Shown in pieces: positions 61,010 through 64,000 of a DNA stretch of 64,000 bases (within the stretch, counting starts at the first letter, position 1; every line of letters begins with the position of its first letter). The position numbers and the translations under genes were made by a program. Source of the stretch: Brachionus koreanus (Eukaryota > Rotifera > Eurotatoria > Ploima > Brachionidae); contig PJRA01000453.1 in the NCBI GenBank assembly GCA_016987375.1, positions 1 to 64,000 on the forward strand, in the 5' to 3' direction. Under the pieces are notes generated by a model. The model did no database searches. It saw only the letters and a list, made by a program, of their open reading frames with translations, and had not been told where the DNA came from.

Positions 61010-62124
61010 ATGATATTGTCAAAATTAGCTCGAACTTCAGTAATCTTTTCTCCCAAATTATCAACGAATGTAAATTCATTTTTATTTCTTTTAAAAAAAT
61101 GATCTAATTAATTTTTGTATTTTTTTGTATAGAATTATCTTACTGCATATCGAAATTTTGCTTCACAAATTAGAGATACCACTGCTCGTAAGAATGTCCG
61201 ATACAGATTCGGCCAAAGAACTAACACTGGTACAACTGCGACTGGAACAACTGGACTTGAGACTCGTAAGATTAAATTTATCAAAAAAAAATTTTATTTA
61301 TTATTAATTATTTATTTTGTTTAACAGCAATTAATATTGGACGAACAATATTAGCTGGTGCTTCAGTATTCGGTCTTGGATCTTTGGCTTATTACGGTTT
61401 AGGAATCTCTAAACAATCAGGCTTTTTAGATAGAAGTTCGCTCTGGCCACAATATGTGCGAGAACGAATTCATTCGACATACAAATACTTTGGAGCAGGT
61501 CTTGGCATAACCGCAGCATCAGCATTAGCTGTTGCTCGTTCTCCTACTCTTATGAATTTAGCAATGAAAAATTCAATCGGAGCCATATTACTCTCAATGG
61601 TTTTACTAGTTGGCAGTGGCGCTGTTGTTAGATCACTACCTTATGAACCTGGCAAATTTGGCTCCAAACAATTGGCCTGGGCTATGCATGCCGGTCTACT
61701 CGGAGGTTTCTTAGCTCCGTTGACACTGCTAGGAGGACCTTTGTTAGTGAGAGCTGCGTGGTACACTGCTGGAATCATTGGTGGATTAAGTGTTGTAGCA
61801 GCCACTGCTCCAAGCGATAAATTTTTAAATATGGCCGGACCTCTCTCAGTCGGTCTTGGTCTTGTATTTGCTTCTTCAATAGGTGGAATTTTTTTTCCAC
61901 CTACAACTAGACTTGGTGTGAGTCTTTATTCGATTTCTATTTATGGCGGTCTTATTTTGTTCAGTTTGTTTCTCTTATACGACACACAAAAAATAGTTCA
62001 TCGTGCCGAAAACTCAATGCACTTTGATCCTGTAAATCAATCTATTTCAATTTATTTGGATGCTGTAAATATTTTTGTCAGAATGGTGACCATACTAGCA
62101 CATGGTGGTAATAGAAGAAGATGA
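61010..62124 (+). CDS. GHITM: Growth hormone-inducible transmembrane protein (TMBIM5)
   Basis: Three exons, 61010-61069, 61133-61265 and 61328-62124, giving 329 residues against about 345 in human. The N-terminus (MILSKLARTSVIF ... YRNFASQIRD) is basic and free of acidic residues at first, as in a mitochondrial transit peptide. The Bax inhibitor-1 fold follows, with about seven hydrophobic segments and the blocks WPQYVRERIHSTYKYF, APLTLLGGPLLVRAAWYTAGI, APSDKFLNMAGPL and LLYDTQKIVHRAE. The C-terminal ILAHGGNRRR ends like vertebrate GHITM. The family sits in the inner mitochondrial membrane, where it supports cristae structure and calcium/proton exchange. The gene is convergent with TTC38; the two stop codons are only 126 bases apart. 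Confidence 0.95.
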
Positions 62125-62152
62125 AGAAATTTTTTTTTTTGTTTTCAAAAAC

Positions 62153-62167
62153 TTTATTTAAAATAAA
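62153..62167. terminator. Back-to-back polyadenylation signals of two convergent genes
   Basis: A minus-strand AATAAA (62153-62158) and a plus-strand AATAAA (62162-62167) form the near-palindrome TTTATTTAAAATAAA. The first lies about 95 bases past the TTC38 stop, the second about 40 past the GHITM stop, so the two 3'UTRs probably overlap. Confidence 0.55.
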
Positions 62168-62250
62168 TTAAAAAACCAAAAATGAATAAAAAAAGAAAAA
62201 AACAACAACTAAAATTTGTAAAAACTTGAAAATAATAAAATATCTAACAT

Positions 62251-63693
62251 TCAATGGAATAAAAGTTTTTTTTGAATTCTTTTTGTCAAATTTGATTCAG
62301 GTTTTAGACCAAATCTTTCATTAATTAAAGCTTGAGCAAATTTTTTATTCTCGTCAACATTTGACATAATGGCTGAATGAACCAATATTTGATTGACCAA
62401 ATCTCTTTGTGCATTCGATCCACCTATTTTAACGATATCATATCGTATAGGCTTAAGACAATCAACCACTTTGTCATATTCTTTGGATTCAAAATATTTT
62501 ATAGCATCAAAAATGTTAACACCAATATTTCGATTTATTTGCTTGACATAACTTTCCATATTTTTCGTACCAATTATATTATTACAATAATCAGTGAGCA
62601 TATTTTGTTTACTTTTGCAGTTAAGATATTCATTGAACGAGTCAAAAAATTCCTTTTCTCCACGCATATTTTTGCATGAACACAGCATTAGTAATATGTG
62701 CATATCATTGAACGTGTATCCATGATCTCTAATTCTATTCATAAAAACATTCTGAACTCTAGACCATCTTTGACTTAGATCAATTTTACAATTGTCCAAT
62801 CTTAGCCTATACAGCAATGATATTACATCTACCATGTCTAATGTACGATTCAAATTCAAATATCTGGTTATGTTTTGGTCGAATATTTCCAAAGCTATTT
62901 CGTGCTCGTCTCGTTCGATATGAAACAATGCCAAATGCCAGTAATTATGAGGTGAAATTAGGTTGCAGTCAGACCAATCAACTTCGGTATCTCTCAAAAA
63001 TTTGATACCTTCGTCAAAGTTGTTTCTGTATTCGTTGAAATGACAAATGGTGTGTGTAGCCCAGCCGTCATTTCGATTTAGTTCAAGGGCTTTGAGGGCG
63101 CTAGTTTTGGCCTCTTGAAAAAAATTGCTCTGCACATATCCAAACGAGTGCATTCCGTGCAAGTATCCGCTCATTTTGCGATCACTTTTCCACACAGGCA
63201 ACACTCTAGATATGCTGTCACGCATTTGTGCATGCTGGCCTGTATAAAAATAGGTGTCATGCGCAAACTTAATAGCCAACATGTCATTCGGATGTTGGAT
63301 CAGAATAGACTCCCAAATGTCACATGACTTGTCCAAGTTGCCAAAATGTAAATTTTCAATGGCCTCTACATGCAATAATTCGCGTTTGGTCAAGTCTTTT
63401 TGATACTTGTTGGCCAAATTTATAAGCTGATCGATCGCATGTGGATTGTTTTCTTTAAAACCTGAACTTGAGCCTATCATCTCAAGACCACTTTTAATAA
63501 CATGACCCATAACAAAATTTGCATCAGCCTCGATCATTTTTTCAATAGAACCATCTACTCCTCCGAATTGTTCATCTTCTTTCCAAGTTACTATTTGTTC
63601 AAGTGTCAAGTCGAAAAATTGACATGCCTCATTCGAGGTTGTGTTCATATCAAGGCCTTGGCTGTGCCACCAATCGCAATTTTTAAGACTCAT
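62251..63693 (-). CDS. TTC38: Tetratricopeptide repeat protein 38
   Basis: A single open frame of 480 codons starting at ATG 63693; human TTC38 has 469. It has no intron, unlike every other complete gene in the window apart from the second plectin-repeat ORF and the nested block. Conserved blocks: TTSNEACQFFDLTL, FVMGHVIKSGLEMIG, LLHVEAIENL, HPNDMLAIKFAHDTYFYTG, SPHNYWHLALFHIE and PIRYDIVKIGGSNAQRDLVNQ. Several TPR-like helical pairs are visible. The biochemical role of TTC38 is not established; relatives occur in bacteria. The lack of introns could reflect retroposition or simple intron loss. I see no poly(A) or target duplication to decide. Confidence 0.95.
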   Translation of the reverse strand: MSLKNCDWWHSQGLDMNTTSNEACQFFDLTLEQIVTWKEDEQFGGVDGSIEKMIEADANFVMGHVIKSGLEMIGSSSGFKENNPHAIDQLINLANKYQKDLTKRELLHVEAIENLHFGNLDKSCDIWESILIQHPNDMLAIKFAHDTYFYTGQHAQMRDSISRVLPVWKSDRKMSGYLHGMHSFGYVQSNFFQEAKTSALKALELNRNDGWATHTICHFNEYRNNFDEGIKFLRDTEVDWSDCNLISPHNYWHLALFHIERDEHEIALEIFDQNITRYLNLNRTLDMVDVISLLYRLRLDNCKIDLSQRWSRVQNVFMNRIRDHGYTFNDMHILLMLCSCKNMRGEKEFFDSFNEYLNCKSKQNMLTDYCNNIIGTKNMESYVKQINRNIGVNIFDAIKYFESKEYDKVVDCLKPIRYDIVKIGGSNAQRDLVNQILVHSAIMSNVDENKKFAQALINERFGLKPESNLTKRIQKKLLFH

Positions 63694-63842
63694 TTTTTTT
63701 TTTTGAAATTAAAAAAATCTGAAAATTTTTTTTCTTTTTTAATTTTTATTTATTTAAATAAAACAGAAATTAAAATAAATAATTTAAAGTTTAATTAAAA
63801 ATGCTAAACATTAAGTGAAAAAAAAAAGAAAAAAAAAACTGC

Positions 63843-63998
63843 TTAACTAATGTTACACGAGGTTTTATTGTGATTTTTTCGCATATTACTTAGCGTTGTG
63901 CCAAGCACACCTAAATTTTTAGCTTTTTTAATGTCATTTTCATTTTGATTTAATTTTGTTGAGCTTATTTTTTGATTCAAATAATCTATATCTGATCT
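63843..63998 (-). CDS. C-terminal end of an unidentified gene, cut by the window edge
   Basis: On the minus strand a frame enters from beyond the right edge and runs 51 codons to TAA at 63843-63845. The visible peptide is Lys/Asn-rich with a heptad-like start (DIDYLNQKISSTKLN, then NDIKKAKNLGVLGTTLSNMRK). It vaguely recalls the last coiled-coil segment of SNAP-25-like SNAREs, but that is a weak impression. Only the final exon, or part of it, is visible. Confidence 0.45.
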   Translation of the reverse strand, partial: RSDIDYLNQKISSTKLNQNENDIKKAKNLGVLGTTLSNMRKNHNKTSCNIS

Positions 63999-64000
63999 AA

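Overview
The window is AT-rich DNA from an animal with compact genes. Most introns are about 49 to 70 bases, donors are loose (GTAAGC, GTAAAT, GTTTGT, GTGGAA) and acceptors end in TTTAG or TTAAG. Gene content, base composition and intron size fit a small AT-rich protostome. A monogonont (Brachionus-like) rotifer is my best guess, but it is only an inference. I rebuilt the gene models by hand: each junction was chosen so that reading phase and known family sequence both continue.

Layout, left to right. (1) 353-3555, minus: a little elongation complex subunit 2 (ICE2/NARG2)-like gene. (2) 4350-6805, plus: a WIPI2/Atg18-type autophagy propeller. The ICE2-WIPI2 intergenic region holds a perfect GTCACGTGAC palindrome. 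(3) 7121-8667, plus: a Golgi PAPS transporter (SLC35B2). (4) 10237-33426, plus: a plakin/spectraplakin with N-terminal region, CH1-CH2 actin-binding domain, spectrin-repeat plakin domain with SH3, one giant plectin-repeat exon, a short last exon and a stop. Two further coding blocks inside it look like alternative starts: 13998-15062, in the CH1-CH2 intron, beginning MGNNLKRK, and 21432-21902. (5) 36760-41709, plus: a second giant plectin-repeat ORF, either an alternative exon of gene 4 or a separate gene. (6) 42137-42632: the 5'-truncated tail of a non-LTR retrotransposon. (7) 43386-48063, plus: an ANKRD28/44/52-type PP6 regulatory ankyrin protein. (8) 48940-52124, plus: MRE11. (9) 52342-55055, plus: an SLC38A10-type transporter. 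(10) About 55259-55609: a MITE-like inverted-repeat element. (11) 57702-59485, plus: fascin. (12) 61010-62124, plus: GHITM/TMBIM5. (13) 62251-63693, minus: intronless TTC38. (14) 63843 to the right edge, minus: the C-terminal end of an unidentified gene.

The genes do not form one pathway. The plakin locus is the main feature, covering about half the window. It has the architecture of a short, plectin-repeat-terminated isoform, and no spectrin rod, EF hands or GAS2 domain follow before unrelated genes begin. Plakin and fascin are both actin-cytoskeleton proteins, but they are about 16 kb apart with other genes between them. I saw no tRNA, rRNA, CRISPR array or bacterial-type operon.
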